The notes under the pieces were generated by a model that did not search any database, was not told where the DNA came from, and worked only from the letters and a program-made list of their open reading frames with translations. Positions 17,496 through 26,032 of a stretch of 64,000 nucleotides of DNA are shown here, one piece after another. A program made the position numbers and the translations under genes. How positions within the stretch are numbered: position 1 is the stretch's first letter; every line of letters starts with the position of its first letter. The stretch is from an uncultured Collinsella sp. (GTDB lineage Bacteria > Actinomycetota > Coriobacteriia > Coriobacteriales > Coriobacteriaceae), in contig CABUDQ010000002.1 of the NCBI GenBank assembly GCA_902490365.1, forward strand, positions 1 to 64,000, in the 5' to 3' direction.

Positions 17496-18402
17496 CGCCG
17501 GCCTCCTTGGCGCCATCGGCGTTTGAGCCCGCAGCCTCGCGCTTTGCCTTGCGCTCGGCGTTAAGCTCGGCATCACTCTCGCGCACCAGCTTGATAATCG
17601 CCGCGCACGCCTCTTCGCCCACCAGGTCGCGGGCACGGACCGTCAGGCGCGTAGCCTCCTGCTTGTCGCCGTCGCTCGCAGCGTCGGTCGCGCACATGAT
17701 CAGGCAGATGGCGATCTCGGCCGAAGGCGAGGTCGGCACGCCCTGCAGGGCGAGCTCACCCATCACATGGTCGTCACTCTCGTCCGCGGCATCCGGATAG
17801 GTGGTATGGATCTTGTTGAGCAGGCGCGTCGTATGTGCATCATTGGGCGCCAGGCGCAGCGCCAGACGCGCGCAGCCCACGGCAGCCGAAATGTTCTCGG
17901 TCTCGGGCTCCAAGAAGTACTGACCCAAGTTGGTGTAGGCGCGTGCGGCGCACTTACCGTCGCTCGCGCGCTCCAGCACCGAGAACGAGAGCGATGCCCA
18001 CTCCTGCTTGTCCTCGAGTGCGCGGAACAGCTCGGCCAGGTCCAAGCGATAGTTACAGTTCATGGGATCCCAACGTACGGCCTGCATCAGGGCATTCCGA
18101 GCACTCACATAATCCTGCTGGCGGATGTAGGCAAACGCCATGTCGGAGTACAGGCGGTCAAAGGGAACCTCGACCTGCACCAGTTCGCGCGGATCCTTCT
18201 CCACGCGGCGATAGGCCAGGCGCTCAAACTTGCTGTCGAAGCTAAAGTACTGGCGCTTCTCCTCCGTCTTGCACTCGGCGTCGATATACTCCTCGGCGAG
18301 CTCCACCAGACGCTCCAACAGCGGCGTCGCCGTAGCCAGGTCGCCCTGCGCCAGATAGTTCTCGGCATACGTGATGTCTTCCAAGCTGATAGGCAGGTCC
18401 AT
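17485..18402 (-). CDS. Tetratricopeptide-repeat protein of unknown function
   Basis: This 305-residue soluble protein is built of helical pairs that read as TPR units. Examples are SDMAFAYIRQQDYVSARNAL (about residues 85-105), the RLDLAELFRALEDKQEWASL unit, and a later ARAYTNLGQYF...GCARLALRLAPND unit. A charged Ala/Lys/Glu tail ends the protein. TPR domains mediate protein-protein contacts; no partner can be named. The ATG at 18402 follows GAGGAG. It overlaps the start of smpB, so the two genes form an operon, which hints at a role near translation quality control, but that is only context. Confidence 0.75.
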   Translation of the reverse strand: MDLPISLEDITYAENYLAQGDLATATPLLERLVELAEEYIDAECKTEEKRQYFSFDSKFERLAYRRVEKDPRELVQVEVPFDRLYSDMAFAYIRQQDYVSARNALMQAVRWDPMNCNYRLDLAELFRALEDKQEWASLSFSVLERASDGKCAARAYTNLGQYFLEPETENISAAVGCARLALRLAPNDAHTTRLLNKIHTTYPDAADESDDHVMGELALQGVPTSPSAEIAICLIMCATDAASDGDKQEATRLTVRARDLVGEEACAAIIKLVRESDAELNAERKAKREAAGSNADGAKEAGDAQ

Positions 18403-18464
18403 GACAACTCCTCGGTCCGGGCGGCAGACTCAACGCGCGCCTTAAATATCGGTCAATACACAAA

Positions 18465-18490
18465 ACCCGGGTCTCTTACGAGGCCCGGGC
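18465..18490 (-). terminator. Intrinsic terminator after the tRNA pair
   Basis: CCCGGG (18484-18489) with CTC pairs with GAG and CCCGGG (18466-18471) around a short loop. On the minus strand TTTTG follows. It lies 10 bases after tRNA-Glu and ends the two-tRNA transcript. Confidence 0.75.
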
Positions 18491-18499
18491 ATTCAATTT

Positions 18500-18576
18500 T
18501 GGTAGCCCGTACCAGATTCGAACTGGTGATCTCCGCCTTGAGAGGGCGGCGTCCTAAACCGCTAGACGAACGGGCC
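18500..18576 (-). tRNA. tRNA-Glu, anticodon CTC
   Basis: The 77-nt cloverleaf is complete. It has the acceptor stem GGCCCGT/ACGGGCT, a D arm, the anticodon stem CCGCC/GGCGG with loop CTCTCAA (anticodon CTC, reading GAG), the T arm ACCAG-TTCGAAT-CTGGT and an encoded CCA end. Confidence 0.97.
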
Positions 18577-18593
18577 ATATGTAGCAAATGCAA

Positions 18594-18667
18594 TGGCTGG
18601 GATGGAGGGAGTCGAACCCCCATTGACGGAACCAGAATCCGCTGTCCTGCCATTAGACGACATCCCA
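18594..18667 (-). tRNA. tRNA-Gln, anticodon CTG
   Basis: The 74-nt cloverleaf has the acceptor stem TGGGATG/CATCCCA, the anticodon stem GCGGA/TCCGT with loop TTCTGGT (anticodon CTG, reading CAG), the T loop TTCGACT and an encoded CCA. It lies 17 bp upstream of tRNA-Glu on the same strand. Confidence 0.97.
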
Positions 18668-18943
18668 ATGACTGCATCGCTGCGCTCGGCTGTGCCTTTG
18701 CGCAAGAAAGAAATATACGGGAAGTACCGCCGTGACGCAAGCCCCAATTTTGACTTTTTTAAAATTCAGCCAAATTGGCCTAATTTAGTCCAACCCGTGA
18801 AGGACCTGTGAAGCCGACTGCAGTACACGAAGGGCAAAACGCCGCGAGCGGTAGCCGTCAACCGTTGGCAGATTCTACCGCGAAAACGATAGCACCAGGC
18901 AACACAATCGAAGTATCAATGATCACGTAGATATCGAGGCGCC

Positions 18944-19354
18944 ATGGACGAAGAGCTTGATTACCTATGGGAGACCCTGGGCCTCGAGATCACTGCTGAC
19001 CTTTGGCCCGAACGGGACAAAATCCATCCCACTCTGCGCCCCGCCATCACGGTGATGCAGGCAAAATACCGCCGTGCATCCTTTTTGATCATGCGGATGT
19101 CATGGCACGCGGGACTCCCCGACCTTAAGCGAATCCAGGCAAGCCTCGTCGAGCTGTCCGGTATGCCGACTGTCATATCCGAGGCGCACCTGGAGCAGCG
19201 CCAGCGCGAGCGACTGCAACAGCAGCGGATCCCCTTTATCTGCCCCGGCGTTCAGGCATATCTGCCCTTTATGGACGAGGAGTACTGGAGCGGCAAGCCC
19301 AACAAGCACGTAAAGGTCTACGATCCGCACGAATGGGCGCAGCTGGAGGACTGA
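18944..19354 (+). CDS. Protein of unknown function, 136 aa
   Basis: A soluble 136-residue protein. Its C-terminal half contains HLEQRQRERLQQQRIPFICP followed by GVQAYLPF. This resembles a motif (Y-Q-R-x-R-L, then I-P-F-I-x-P-G-x-Q-x-Y-L-P) that I associate with small MarR-like or DNA-binding proteins of Gram-positive bacteria. I cannot confirm membership, and the winged-helix part is not evident, so this may be a shortened relative. No strong ribosome site precedes the ATG at 18944. The gene stands alone between the tRNA pair and a tandem palindrome. Function is unknown. Confidence 0.55.
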   Translation: MDEELDYLWETLGLEITADLWPERDKIHPTLRPAITVMQAKYRRASFLIMRMSWHAGLPDLKRIQASLVELSGMPTVISEAHLEQRQRERLQQQRIPFICPGVQAYLPFMDEEYWSGKPNKHVKVYDPHEWAQLED

Positions 19355-19373
19355 CTGGGGCAAGCCTGCCGGC

Positions 19374-19481
19374 GGAAAGTGCGTCCCAGATTTCAAGCTC
19401 AAACTGGTCCCCACTTTCCCATCGAGCCCTCAACCGGAAACCGTATCCCGTAATCGAAGCTCAAAACGGGTCGCGCTTTCC
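19374..19481. repeat. Two tandem palindromes (GGAAA...TTTCC family)
   Basis: Unit 1 (19374-19419) has the arms GGAAAGTG/CACTTTCC and inner arms CCAG/CTGG. Unit 2 (19436-19481) has GGAAA/TTTCC and inner arms CCCGT/ACGGG. Both share AAGCTCAAA in the loop, so they are diverged copies of one element. They lie between convergent genes. Confidence 0.75.
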
Positions 19482-19488
19482 GCAGCCG

Positions 19489-19848
19489 CTACAGCAACGC
19501 CTCGGCCCAGGCCGCTTCCCTAAAGCCGGGGATCGCAAAGTCGTCGCCCACCAGCAGCGGGCGCTTAACCAGCATGCCGTCAGTCGCCAGCAGCTCGAAG
19601 CACTCCTGGTCCGTCATACCCGCATCCAGACGCGCCTTCAGGCCCAGCTCTCGATATTTCATGCCCGACGAGTTAAAGAAGCGTCGCACCGGCAGCCCCG
19701 AACGAGCAATCCAGGTCGAAAGTTCATCGGCCGTGGGATTGTCCAAAACGATATCGCGGTCGATATACTCAACCCCGTATTCGTCCAGCCATGCCTTGGC
19801 CTTCTTACAGGTCGAGCACTTGGGATATTCAACAAACAGTACGGTCAT
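19489..19848 (-). CDS. ArsC/Spx-family thioredoxin-fold protein
   Basis: This 119-residue protein begins with the YPKCSTCKKAKAWLDE motif of the ArsC/Spx/YffB family: an N-terminal CxxC followed by Lys and a helix. It continues with RDIVLDNPTADEL and the conserved RPLLV near residue 99. These proteins are glutaredoxin-like; some reduce arsenate and others (Spx) sense redox state and bind RNA polymerase. No arsenic resistance genes are nearby, so arsenate reduction is not supported by context. The ATG at 19848 follows GGAGGA at 7 bases; an in-frame start 13 codons upstream lacks a ribosome site. It appears to be a single-gene unit. Confidence 0.85.
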   Translation of the reverse strand: MTVLFVEYPKCSTCKKAKAWLDEYGVEYIDRDIVLDNPTADELSTWIARSGLPVRRFFNSSGMKYRELGLKARLDAGMTDQECFELLATDGMLVKRPLLVGDDFAIPGFREAAWAEALL

Positions 19849-19940
19849 GGGAATCCTCCGAATATAGATCGGCCAACGCAGGTACACACCATACGAGGCG
19901 CCTTCGCATGATGGGGCAATTGTAGCCCACGGGCCACACG

Positions 19941-20993
19941 CTAAACGAACCGTACCCCAAATCCGCGTTTGATGAACGGCAGCAGCTCCATTGCCTCGAA
20001 CGTGATATGGCCCGCAACGTTCATGCGCTCGTCGCCGGGAAGATCGACCCGCGAAATCTCAAGCTCGCCTTCGTAGCGCCCATAGCCGCTATTGCTCACA
20101 GCGATCGACCCCGTCTTTCGCGGCAGGCCGGCACCAGTATCCGCCGGCACGGAATCTGGCTTAAGCGTCGTGCGTGACTCCTGAGACCTAAAGATGAGGG
20201 CGCTCGAGTCGGGCCGGTCGTGATGAATCTGATCACGTACATAGGCATAGCCGGAGTCAAGCTCGCATTGCAGGTCTACGTATCCGGCGGAAACTTGAGC
20301 AAACTGTGCCCAACCCGCATCGGAAAGATCGGGGTCGCCGACCAAAACAATGTCGCAATCGGCGCCATGTGCGAGCTCAAGCATGTTGAGGGCAACCTTT
20401 GACGCGCGACCGCGCTGTGCCTCAACCGTCGGCAGCCCTTCGAATACCGGCCCGCGAACGTTGGCATCACCCGGCACAAAAGCCATGATTTCGAAGCCGA
20501 GCGCCGCAAGACGAAGATTCGTCCGAGCAATGTCCTCCAGAGCTAAACCGGTATAAGGCTTGGGATAAAAATTGTGGCAGGCGGCAAAACGAGTCACATC
20601 GGCACCGGCTTCTCGCCACGATGCGATTTCATCAGAACTCACCGTCGATGCATTGACCACAATGCGAAATACACCGGACAGTTCCGCAACCCGCTGGGCA
20701 CTAAAGCCATAGTCCAAACGAAGGTATTCCAGCCCCAGGTCACGCAGATCCTCGATGCGCTCAAGCCCGAGCAAATCGCATGTGCGCGGCCCCACGTCGG
20801 CAATGAGCGCAATGCCGCGGGTGGAAAGCAGCGACAGCACCTGGCGGACCTTATCAGCATACGCCGCTCCCCCGTCCTCGGGAATATGCAGTGAGGTAAA
20901 CGCATAGCGCGCACCCGCCGCGGCACCACGCTCAATCGTCCGCTCAATATCCTGCAGAGGGCTGGAAAGATAAATCGAAATACCCGTTTTCAC
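19941..20993 (-). CDS. mupG: MupG-type 6-phospho-N-acetylmuramidase (DUF871)
   Basis: This 350-residue protein has the MupG/DUF871 layout: a TIM barrel (GISIYLSSP at the start, then TSLHIPEDG, DVGPRTCDLLG, LRLDYGF and AACHNFYPKPYTGL) followed by a small C-terminal barrel. MupG enzymes cut MurNAc-6-phosphate from GlcNAc after uptake of the disaccharide MurNAc-GlcNAc, feeding MurQ. The likely start is GTG at 20993, with AAGGAG about 9 bases upstream. murP, murQ and murR precede it on the same strand, which supports the role strongly. An intrinsic terminator sits immediately before its ribosome site, so its expression is probably attenuated. Confidence 0.93.
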   Translation of the reverse strand: MKTGISIYLSSPLQDIERTIERGAAAGARYAFTSLHIPEDGGAAYADKVRQVLSLLSTRGIALIADVGPRTCDLLGLERIEDLRDLGLEYLRLDYGFSAQRVAELSGVFRIVVNASTVSSDEIASWREAGADVTRFAACHNFYPKPYTGLALEDIARTNLRLAALGFEIMAFVPGDANVRGPVFEGLPTVEAQRGRASKVALNMLELAHGADCDIVLVGDPDLSDAGWAQFAQVSAGYVDLQCELDSGYAYVRDQIHHDRPDSSALIFRSQESRTTLKPDSVPADTGAGLPRKTGSIAVSNSGYGRYEGELEISRVDLPGDERMNVAGHITFEAMELLPFIKRGFGVRFV

Positions 20994-21007
20994 GCTTCAA
21001 CGCTCCT

Positions 21008-21043
21008 TTAAAAAAGGCCGGCGGAGCAGTTAGCCCCGCCGGC
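21008..21043 (-). terminator. Terminator or attenuator between murP and mupG
   Basis: GCCGGCGGGGC (21043-21033) pairs with GCTCCGCCGGC around CTAACT, with a loop position mismatched. A run of six T follows at 21016-21011. The run ends within 5 bases of the mupG Shine-Dalgarno. A possible promoter (TTGACG, 17 bp, TGCTAT) lies about 25 bp further upstream, so the hairpin would be in the mupG leader. Confidence 0.8.
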
Positions 21044-21110
21044 ACAACCATAGCATCAAGAGATCTGCGTCACGTCAAGACGTTCGAATGACATAGCGCG
21101 CAGCATCAGG

Positions 21111-22541
21111 CTACTCGCCGAAAAACTCGTTGATCTTCTGCTCGTCCACGCCAAAGAACCACGTCAGGACAAAGCCGGCGACATAGGCAAGCAGCATAGC
21201 GGCAACGTAGCCGAGCTGCTGACCAGGAACGACGATCAGCAGGCCAAACAGACCGGAAACGCCCTGAGAAACCGTGCCGATGTGGAGCAGCGCCGCGAGC
21301 GCGCCGCCAAATCCGGCACCCAGGCAGGCCGTCACAAACGGACGAACGAGCGGCAGCGTAACGGCATACATCAGAGGCTCGCCCACGCCCAGGATGCCAA
21401 CGGGGATGGACTCGGCGACATACTTCTTGAGCTTGGCGTTCTTGGTCTTAAAGTACAGCGCCAAACCGGCACCGACCTGGCCGCCGCCAGCCATCATAAG
21501 GATGGGCAGCAGGTAATTGATGCCCTTGGTAGCGCCGTCGGGATCGTTGAGCATAGCGTGGATCGGCGTGAGCGCCTGATGCAGGCCGACGGACACCAGC
21601 GGCAAGAAGCCTGCCGACAGGATATAGCCGCCCAGGACGCCCAGCTTCTCGAAGATAAAGGTGAGGACGCTAAAGATTGCGGCCGTCAGCCATGCGCCAA
21701 CCGGCTGGATGACAAGCATCAGAGCAAAGGCGCCGATGATGAGCACCAGCAGCGGGGACAGGAACGTATCGAGCGCGTTGGGCATGACCTTGCGAATCTG
21801 ACGCTCCATCCAGGCAAAAAATGCGCCAGCGATGAGAGCCGCGATCATGCCGCCCGCTGCGGGGTTGTACTGCGCATTGGTGAGCGGCAGCAGAATGGCA
21901 GTGGCAGGATCAGCCGCGCCAGGCGCAAGCAGGGGCATGGCACTGTTGGCGATACACATCATGCCGGCGATGCCGCCCAGCGCAGCGGAGCCACCAAACT
22001 CACGTGCTGCGTTATAGCCCACCAAGATGGGCAGATAGGCAAACAGGGCCCAGCCCATGGAACGAATACCCTGATACCACCACTCGCCTGCAAGCGCGCC
22101 TGCCGTCGAGACGTTAATGACATTGCAGATACCGTTGATGAGGCCAGCCGCAATGATGCCGGGAAGCAGGGCGACGAAGACATTGGAAATCTTCTTGAGG
22201 AAGGCCTGAACCGGCTTGGACTCATACTTGGCCTTCTGCGCGGCCTTGTTTGTGGCCGCAGCGTCAACTACGCTCTCGTCAGCAACGCCTTTCGCAAGGC
22301 CGGTGAGCTTGGAGAATTCCTCGAGCACCTTATTCACCTTGCCCGGACCCAGCACGATCTGCATCGTGTCGTCCTCGACCAGGCCCATCACGCCGTCGAG
22401 TGCCTTAATACCCTCCGTGTCAACGTTGCTCGTGTCTTTGACGGTCACGCGCAGGCGCGTCATGCACGCCGCGTTTGCGAGCACGTTGTCTTTACCGCCC
22501 AAAAGATCCAGCAGCTTTTGAGCCAGCTCTTTGTTCGTCAT
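21111..22541 (-). CDS. murP: PTS EIIBC component, N-acetylmuramic acid type
   Basis: This 476-residue phosphotransferase permease imports and phosphorylates its sugar. The N-terminal EIIB domain carries the phosphocysteine Cys26 in NAACMTRLRV. A linker leads to the EIIC domain with about ten membrane helices, including the LPGIIAAGLINGICN and GEPLMYAVTLPLVRPF segments. There is no EIIA domain, so it must borrow EIIA from another system, as MurP of other bacteria does. The ATG at 22541 follows AGGAGG. The position between murQ and mupG, with murR upstream, identifies the substrate as MurNAc or MurNAc-GlcNAc by context rather than by residues. Confidence 0.9.
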   Translation of the reverse strand: MTNKELAQKLLDLLGGKDNVLANAACMTRLRVTVKDTSNVDTEGIKALDGVMGLVEDDTMQIVLGPGKVNKVLEEFSKLTGLAKGVADESVVDAAATNKAAQKAKYESKPVQAFLKKISNVFVALLPGIIAAGLINGICNVINVSTAGALAGEWWYQGIRSMGWALFAYLPILVGYNAAREFGGSAALGGIAGMMCIANSAMPLLAPGAADPATAILLPLTNAQYNPAAGGMIAALIAGAFFAWMERQIRKVMPNALDTFLSPLLVLIIGAFALMLVIQPVGAWLTAAIFSVLTFIFEKLGVLGGYILSAGFLPLVSVGLHQALTPIHAMLNDPDGATKGINYLLPILMMAGGGQVGAGLALYFKTKNAKLKKYVAESIPVGILGVGEPLMYAVTLPLVRPFVTACLGAGFGGALAALLHIGTVSQGVSGLFGLLIVVPGQQLGYVAAMLLAYVAGFVLTWFFGVDEQKINEFFGE

Positions 22542-22598
22542 AACTCCTCCTTGTATTGGATATCTCTTCTTGATGTCATATCTACTCACGCCGTGCAC

Positions 22599-23522
22599 CT
22601 ATTGGGCATCGGCATTGCTCTTCTCATGGCCCCTCACCGCAGCACGGACATGGCCGCGCGCCCGCTCAAGAGCTACCGCAGCCTGCTCGGCATCGCAGTC
22701 CAGCAGCACCGAGACAATAGCGGTTTTTACGTGGCCGCCGGCATCTGCAAGCGCCTGAACAGCGCGCTCGCGCGTGCAGCCGGTCACCTCCATCACGATG
22801 TTCTGGCCGCGCACCACCAACTTCTCGTTCGTCTGCTGTACATCGACCATCAGGTTTTGGTACACCTTGCCAATCTTGACCATGGCACCGGTCGAAATCA
22901 TATTGAGAATGAGCTTTTGGACCGTTCCCGCCTTGAGCCTCGTTGAGCCGGTCAGCACCTCGGGACCGGGCACAGGCTCAATGGCAAGATCCGCGCTCTC
23001 CCCGATCTTCGACCCTTGGTTACAGGCAATTGCGATGGTCTTGCACCCAGTTGCTTTGGCGTACACAAGGCCGCCCACCACATAGGGAGTACGACCGCTT
23101 GCCGCCAGGCCAACGACAAGATCCTTATCCGAGAGTCCACGCTCCCGCAGGTCGCTCGCGCCAAGCTCCTCGCTGTCTTCGGCGCCTTCGACGGCCTTGA
23201 TAAACGCCGTCTCGCCTCCGGCAATGAGCCCGACGATCAGATCGGGTGACACGCCAAACGTGGGCGGACACTCCGAAGCGTCGAGTACGCCCAGACGACC
23301 GCTGGTGCCTGCGCCCATGTAAAAGACGCGCCCGCCGCGCTCGAGTGCCTCAGCAGCCCAGTCGATTGCTGTGGCAACCTGGGGCAACACTTTCGTGACC
23401 GACTGGACGGCACGAAGATCCTCATCATTCATCGTCGTGACGATTTGCAGCGATGTCATCGTATCGAGGTCCATTGACCTTTGATTACGCTGTTCGGTCG
23501 TGAATTTTGTTAAATCGAGCAT
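22599..23522 (-). CDS. murQ: N-acetylmuramic acid 6-phosphate etherase
   Basis: This 307-residue SIS-domain enzyme removes the lactyl ether of MurNAc-6-P to give GlcNAc-6-P. The family signature GAGTSGRLGVLDASECPPTF, the catalytic glutamate region AVEGAEDS and the second phosphate-binding loop VGLAASGRTPYV are all present, as is the C-terminal helical domain (TREAVQAL-like sequence). The ATG at 23522 follows GAGGTG and lies 10 bp after the murR stop. The in-frame extension upstream overlaps murR and is not used. It is part of the murRQP-mupG cluster for cell wall sugar recycling. Confidence 0.96.
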   Translation of the reverse strand: MLDLTKFTTEQRNQRSMDLDTMTSLQIVTTMNDEDLRAVQSVTKVLPQVATAIDWAAEALERGGRVFYMGAGTSGRLGVLDASECPPTFGVSPDLIVGLIAGGETAFIKAVEGAEDSEELGASDLRERGLSDKDLVVGLAASGRTPYVVGGLVYAKATGCKTIAIACNQGSKIGESADLAIEPVPGPEVLTGSTRLKAGTVQKLILNMISTGAMVKIGKVYQNLMVDVQQTNEKLVVRGQNIVMEVTGCTRERAVQALADAGGHVKTAIVSVLLDCDAEQAAVALERARGHVRAAVRGHEKSNADAQ

Positions 23523-23532
23523 TTCATTCACC

Positions 23533-24384
23533 TCATCTTTCCTGTTTCTCGATGTAGTTTTGCTTAATGACATGCGTCGCCCGCTCGTAGTCGCTGGCAA
23601 CGTAAGCAGCGTACAGGGCATCGACAACCATAAGCTGGGCCATACGCGAGGCCATGGCACCGCTGCGGACCAAGGGCTCGCTTGCAGCAACGCCGAGCAC
23701 GGCATCGGCCATGGTGGCAAGCTTGGACGATCCATCTACTTTGGTAACGGCCACAACGAGACAGTTGTGACGTTGAGCCTCAGCAGTGCAGTCCAGCACC
23801 TCTTGCGTCAAGCCCGAGTAGCTAAAGGCGATTGCCATATCGCCCTCATGCATGTTCTTGGCACACAGGAGCTGATCATGCCAGTCGTCGTACAGATGGC
23901 ACTCTTTGTCGACACGCATGAGCTTTTGCGCCAGATCGTGCGCGACCAAACGAGAGGCACCGATACCGAACAGATTGACCGCACGTGCCCGCTTAAGATA
24001 GGCCGCACATCGCTCCAAGACGGTGTAATCGAGCGTTCGCGCCGTCGCTTCGATCGTGCGCACGTTGCTTTTCATCACCTTCCCCACGATACGTTCGACG
24101 CTGTCATCCATGGAGATGTCCTCGAGGGCAACGTCTTTCTTGTCACCCAAGAGCGCCAGCTCGGCAATCAGTTCGCGCTGGAACTCCTTGTAGCCCGCAA
24201 AACCCAAGCGCTTGCAAAAGCGCAAAATGCTCGAGGGCGAGGAGAACGTGGCATCGGCAAGACCGCGGACGGACAGCCCGACCACCTCGTGCGGATGAGC
24301 GCTTACATATGCGATGACATTGCGTTCCGCCGGGCTCGCGCTGAGCTCACGCTCGCGAAGCCGCAAAAGCAATCCGTTTGCCAT
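23533..24384 (-). CDS. murR: RpiR-family transcriptional regulator of MurNAc genes
   Basis: This 283-residue regulator has an N-terminal helix-turn-helix (LSVRGLADATFSSPSSILRF, about residues 37-56) and a C-terminal SIS domain (FGIGASRLVAHDLAQKLMR and FSYSGLTQEV) that should bind a sugar phosphate, most likely MurNAc-6-P. It is the first gene of the cluster with murQ, murP and mupG. The ATG at 24384 is chosen because GGAGG sits 8 bases before it; a GTG three codons upstream overlaps that site. A perfect 13-bp palindrome at 24419-24431 is a possible operator. Whether it represses or activates cannot be told from sequence. Confidence 0.9.
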   Translation of the reverse strand: MANGLLLRLRERELSASPAERNVIAYVSAHPHEVVGLSVRGLADATFSSPSSILRFCKRLGFAGYKEFQRELIAELALLGDKKDVALEDISMDDSVERIVGKVMKSNVRTIEATARTLDYTVLERCAAYLKRARAVNLFGIGASRLVAHDLAQKLMRVDKECHLYDDWHDQLLCAKNMHEGDMAIAFSYSGLTQEVLDCTAEAQRHNCLVVAVTKVDGSSKLATMADAVLGVAASEPLVRSGAMASRMAQLMVVDALYAAYVASDYERATHVIKQNYIEKQER

Positions 24385-24418
24385 CTCAAACACCTCCGTT
24401 GAGAAGAATTAAAGACCA

Positions 24419-24431
24419 ACGAATGATTCGT
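24419..24431. promoter_or_regulatory. Candidate MurR operator
   Basis: ACGAATGATTCGT is a perfect 6+1+6 palindrome 35 bases upstream of the murR start. The half CGAATGA recurs at 21085-21091 in the murP-mupG gap, close to a possible promoter. Two sites in the right places make this plausible, not proven. Confidence 0.4.
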
Positions 24432-24483
24432 ACCGGATACAAACAGCTTTTACGGTACATTGTGCCGCATCGTGGCGCACAAA

Positions 24484-24507
24484 GGGCGAGCGTTCTACCG
24501 CTCGCCC
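24484..24507 (-). terminator. Intrinsic terminator after the VanZ-like gene
   Basis: GGGCGAGCG (24484-24492) pairs perfectly with CGCTCGCCC (24499-24507). On the minus strand TTTG follows, ending transcripts from the gene at 24589-25170. Confidence 0.75.
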
Positions 24508-24588
24508 CTCAAATCCGACCGCTCGGAAATACGCGCGAAACAAAATAATTCAACAAGGTCGCATTATCAGAAACGGGTTTGTTACCGG

Positions 24589-25170
24589 CTAGCGCCTCGC
24601 ATGGGCGCCGATCGGCCGAGTCGCATAGCGCACCAACGCCGCTGCCAGCAATACCAACAGCATGGCGGTGACATAGCCCGCAGCATCGAATCCTAAATCG
24701 ATAACGTCGAAATGCCTGCCAGGAACAAAGATCTTATGTGCCTGATCGCCAACGGAGCAGACGGCGCAAAAGAGCAACACGGGCACGCAACGGGAGCATA
24801 CGCTCCACGGACGCCTGGAAAAGCAAACCACGACCACCGAGGCGAACAATCCGACGAAGAAAAACTCTACGGTATGGGCAACGCGACGGACGTTCGTGCC
24901 CACCCACATGCGAATGGAAGCAAGTCGGCCAGACCGGACATTCGAAGCAGCCGAATCGGTGCCCCCGGTCATCCCGTTCTCGGTCTGAGCTTCACCCGCG
25001 ACATCGGCAGCCTGTACGCCCGTAGCCTGACCCTCCACCACACGCGCGGTGGACTCGCTCAGCAACGACGTCTGCACCGCATTTTGCTCCGTCAGCACCC
25101 AGATGCCCGCCAGCGTTGCAGCGAACAGAACGATCGCGGTCCATCCGATTATTTGTTTTACGCGCGCCAA
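24589..25170 (-). CDS. VanZ-like membrane protein
   Basis: This 193-residue membrane protein has an N-terminal helix, an extracytoplasmic loop, and then the VanZ pattern: RRVAHTVEFFFVGLFAS, a further helix, CSVGDQAHKIFVPGRHFD, and a last helix after DLGFDAAGY. VanZ-family proteins are linked to teicoplanin resistance in some bacteria, but most chromosomal members have no known role. The start is inferred to be TTG at 25170, with GGAGGT seven bases upstream. The frame upstream of this has no ribosome site. It lies alone between the mur cluster and a serine recombinase gene. Confidence 0.8.
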   Translation of the reverse strand: MARVKQIIGWTAIVLFAATLAGIWVLTEQNAVQTSLLSESTARVVEGQATGVQAADVAGEAQTENGMTGGTDSAASNVRSGRLASIRMWVGTNVRRVAHTVEFFFVGLFASVVVVCFSRRPWSVCSRCVPVLLFCAVCSVGDQAHKIFVPGRHFDVIDLGFDAAGYVTAMLLVLLAAALVRYATRPIGAHARR

Positions 25171-25274
25171 GGGCCTACCTCCTTTTTTGAATATCAGCGA
25201 GTGTAGCCCCAAATGACATCGCCATCGTATCAAAATTTGAATCGCAACAGGAAGCGACAAAGCGACGCAAACCC

Positions 25275-25880
25275 CTACCCCGCCTCGCGCATCCAGCGAT
25301 CGAACGTCCCCACGCACACGCCCAGGCACTTTGCTGCCTGGCTGCGGGTTATATCGCCTGCCTCATAGCTATCGCGCACCAGCTCAAACTGAGGAGGGCA
25401 CGGCTTGCGAGGTCGACCGAAACGGACCCCTCGCGCCCGCGCCGCTGCAATTCCCTCCGCCTGGCGCCGATGGATATTCTCGCGCTCCACCTGCGCCACG
25501 TAGCTCAGCAGTTGTAGCACAATATCGGCAATCAGGGTATTGGTCACATCCGGCGCGCCGCCGGCCCTGGCGCGCGTGTCAAGCAATGGCATGTCCAACA
25601 CCACAATGGCAACCCCGAGCTCCTTGGTAATGCGTCGCCATTCCTCAAGAATCTCGGAGTAATTACGGCCAAGTCGATCGATAGAAAGCACCACCAGCAC
25701 GTCCCCGTCTCCCAGGATGTGCAGCAGCTCGCGATACCGCGGGCGATCGAAGTCCTTGCCGCTCGCATGGTCGGCATAAATATTCGCCGAGCCCACGCCA
25801 TAGGCGCCCAGCGCATCCAGCTGCCGATTTAGATTCTGATCGCGCGAACTCACCCGCGCATAACCATACACCGTCGCCAT
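25275..25880 (-). CDS. Serine recombinase, resolvase/invertase family
   Basis: This 201-residue site-specific recombinase has the catalytic serine in GYARVSSRDQNLNRQLDAL (Ser11), the LSIDRLGRNYSEIL arginine helix, the ERENIHRRQAEGIAAARARG stretch of the long E helix, and a C-terminal helix-turn-helix (TRSQAAKCLGVCVGTFDRW). The small size fits DNA invertases and resolvases rather than large integrases. The ATG at 25880 follows GGGGA. No invertible segment or res site with clear inverted repeats was found next to it, so its target is unknown. It may be a remnant of a mobile element or a Rin/Pin-like invertase acting elsewhere. Confidence 0.9.
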   Translation of the reverse strand: MATVYGYARVSSRDQNLNRQLDALGAYGVGSANIYADHASGKDFDRPRYRELLHILGDGDVLVVLSIDRLGRNYSEILEEWRRITKELGVAIVVLDMPLLDTRARAGGAPDVTNTLIADIVLQLLSYVAQVERENIHRRQAEGIAAARARGVRFGRPRKPCPPQFELVRDSYEAGDITRSQAAKCLGVCVGTFDRWMREAG

Positions 25881-25902
25881 CTCATCCCCGCTTTCTTGTA
25901 AA

Positions 25903-25935
25903 CCTGCCAAAAAGGGACAGGTTTATTTTGGTAGG
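25903..25935. repeat. Short palindrome CCTGCCAAAA...TTTTGGTAGG
   Basis: The arms pair with one G-T. The interior GGGACAGGTTTA is shared with the repeats at 43286-43318 and, in part, 351-417. It lies just upstream of the recombinase start. Confidence 0.75.
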
Positions 25936-26000
25936 ATTTACCTCTCCAATAGCAGGTAAGCGGGCGGCCGTGCAGACGGCAAGGTAGCCATGATCCAAAT

Positions 26001-26032
26001 GCGGAGGGCGGCCCCGAAAGACCGCCCTCCGC
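26001..26032. terminator. Strong hairpin after rnr, probable terminator
   Basis: GCGGAGGGCGG (26001-26011) pairs with CCGCCCTCCGC (26022-26032). The T-run is weak on both strands, so it may be a terminator without a good U tract. Confidence 0.55.

Noticed and set aside
23523..23735. Longer N-terminus for murQ
   Set aside because: The extra 71 codons overlap murR in another frame, and MurQ homology starts at the ATG at 23522, which has its own ribosome site.
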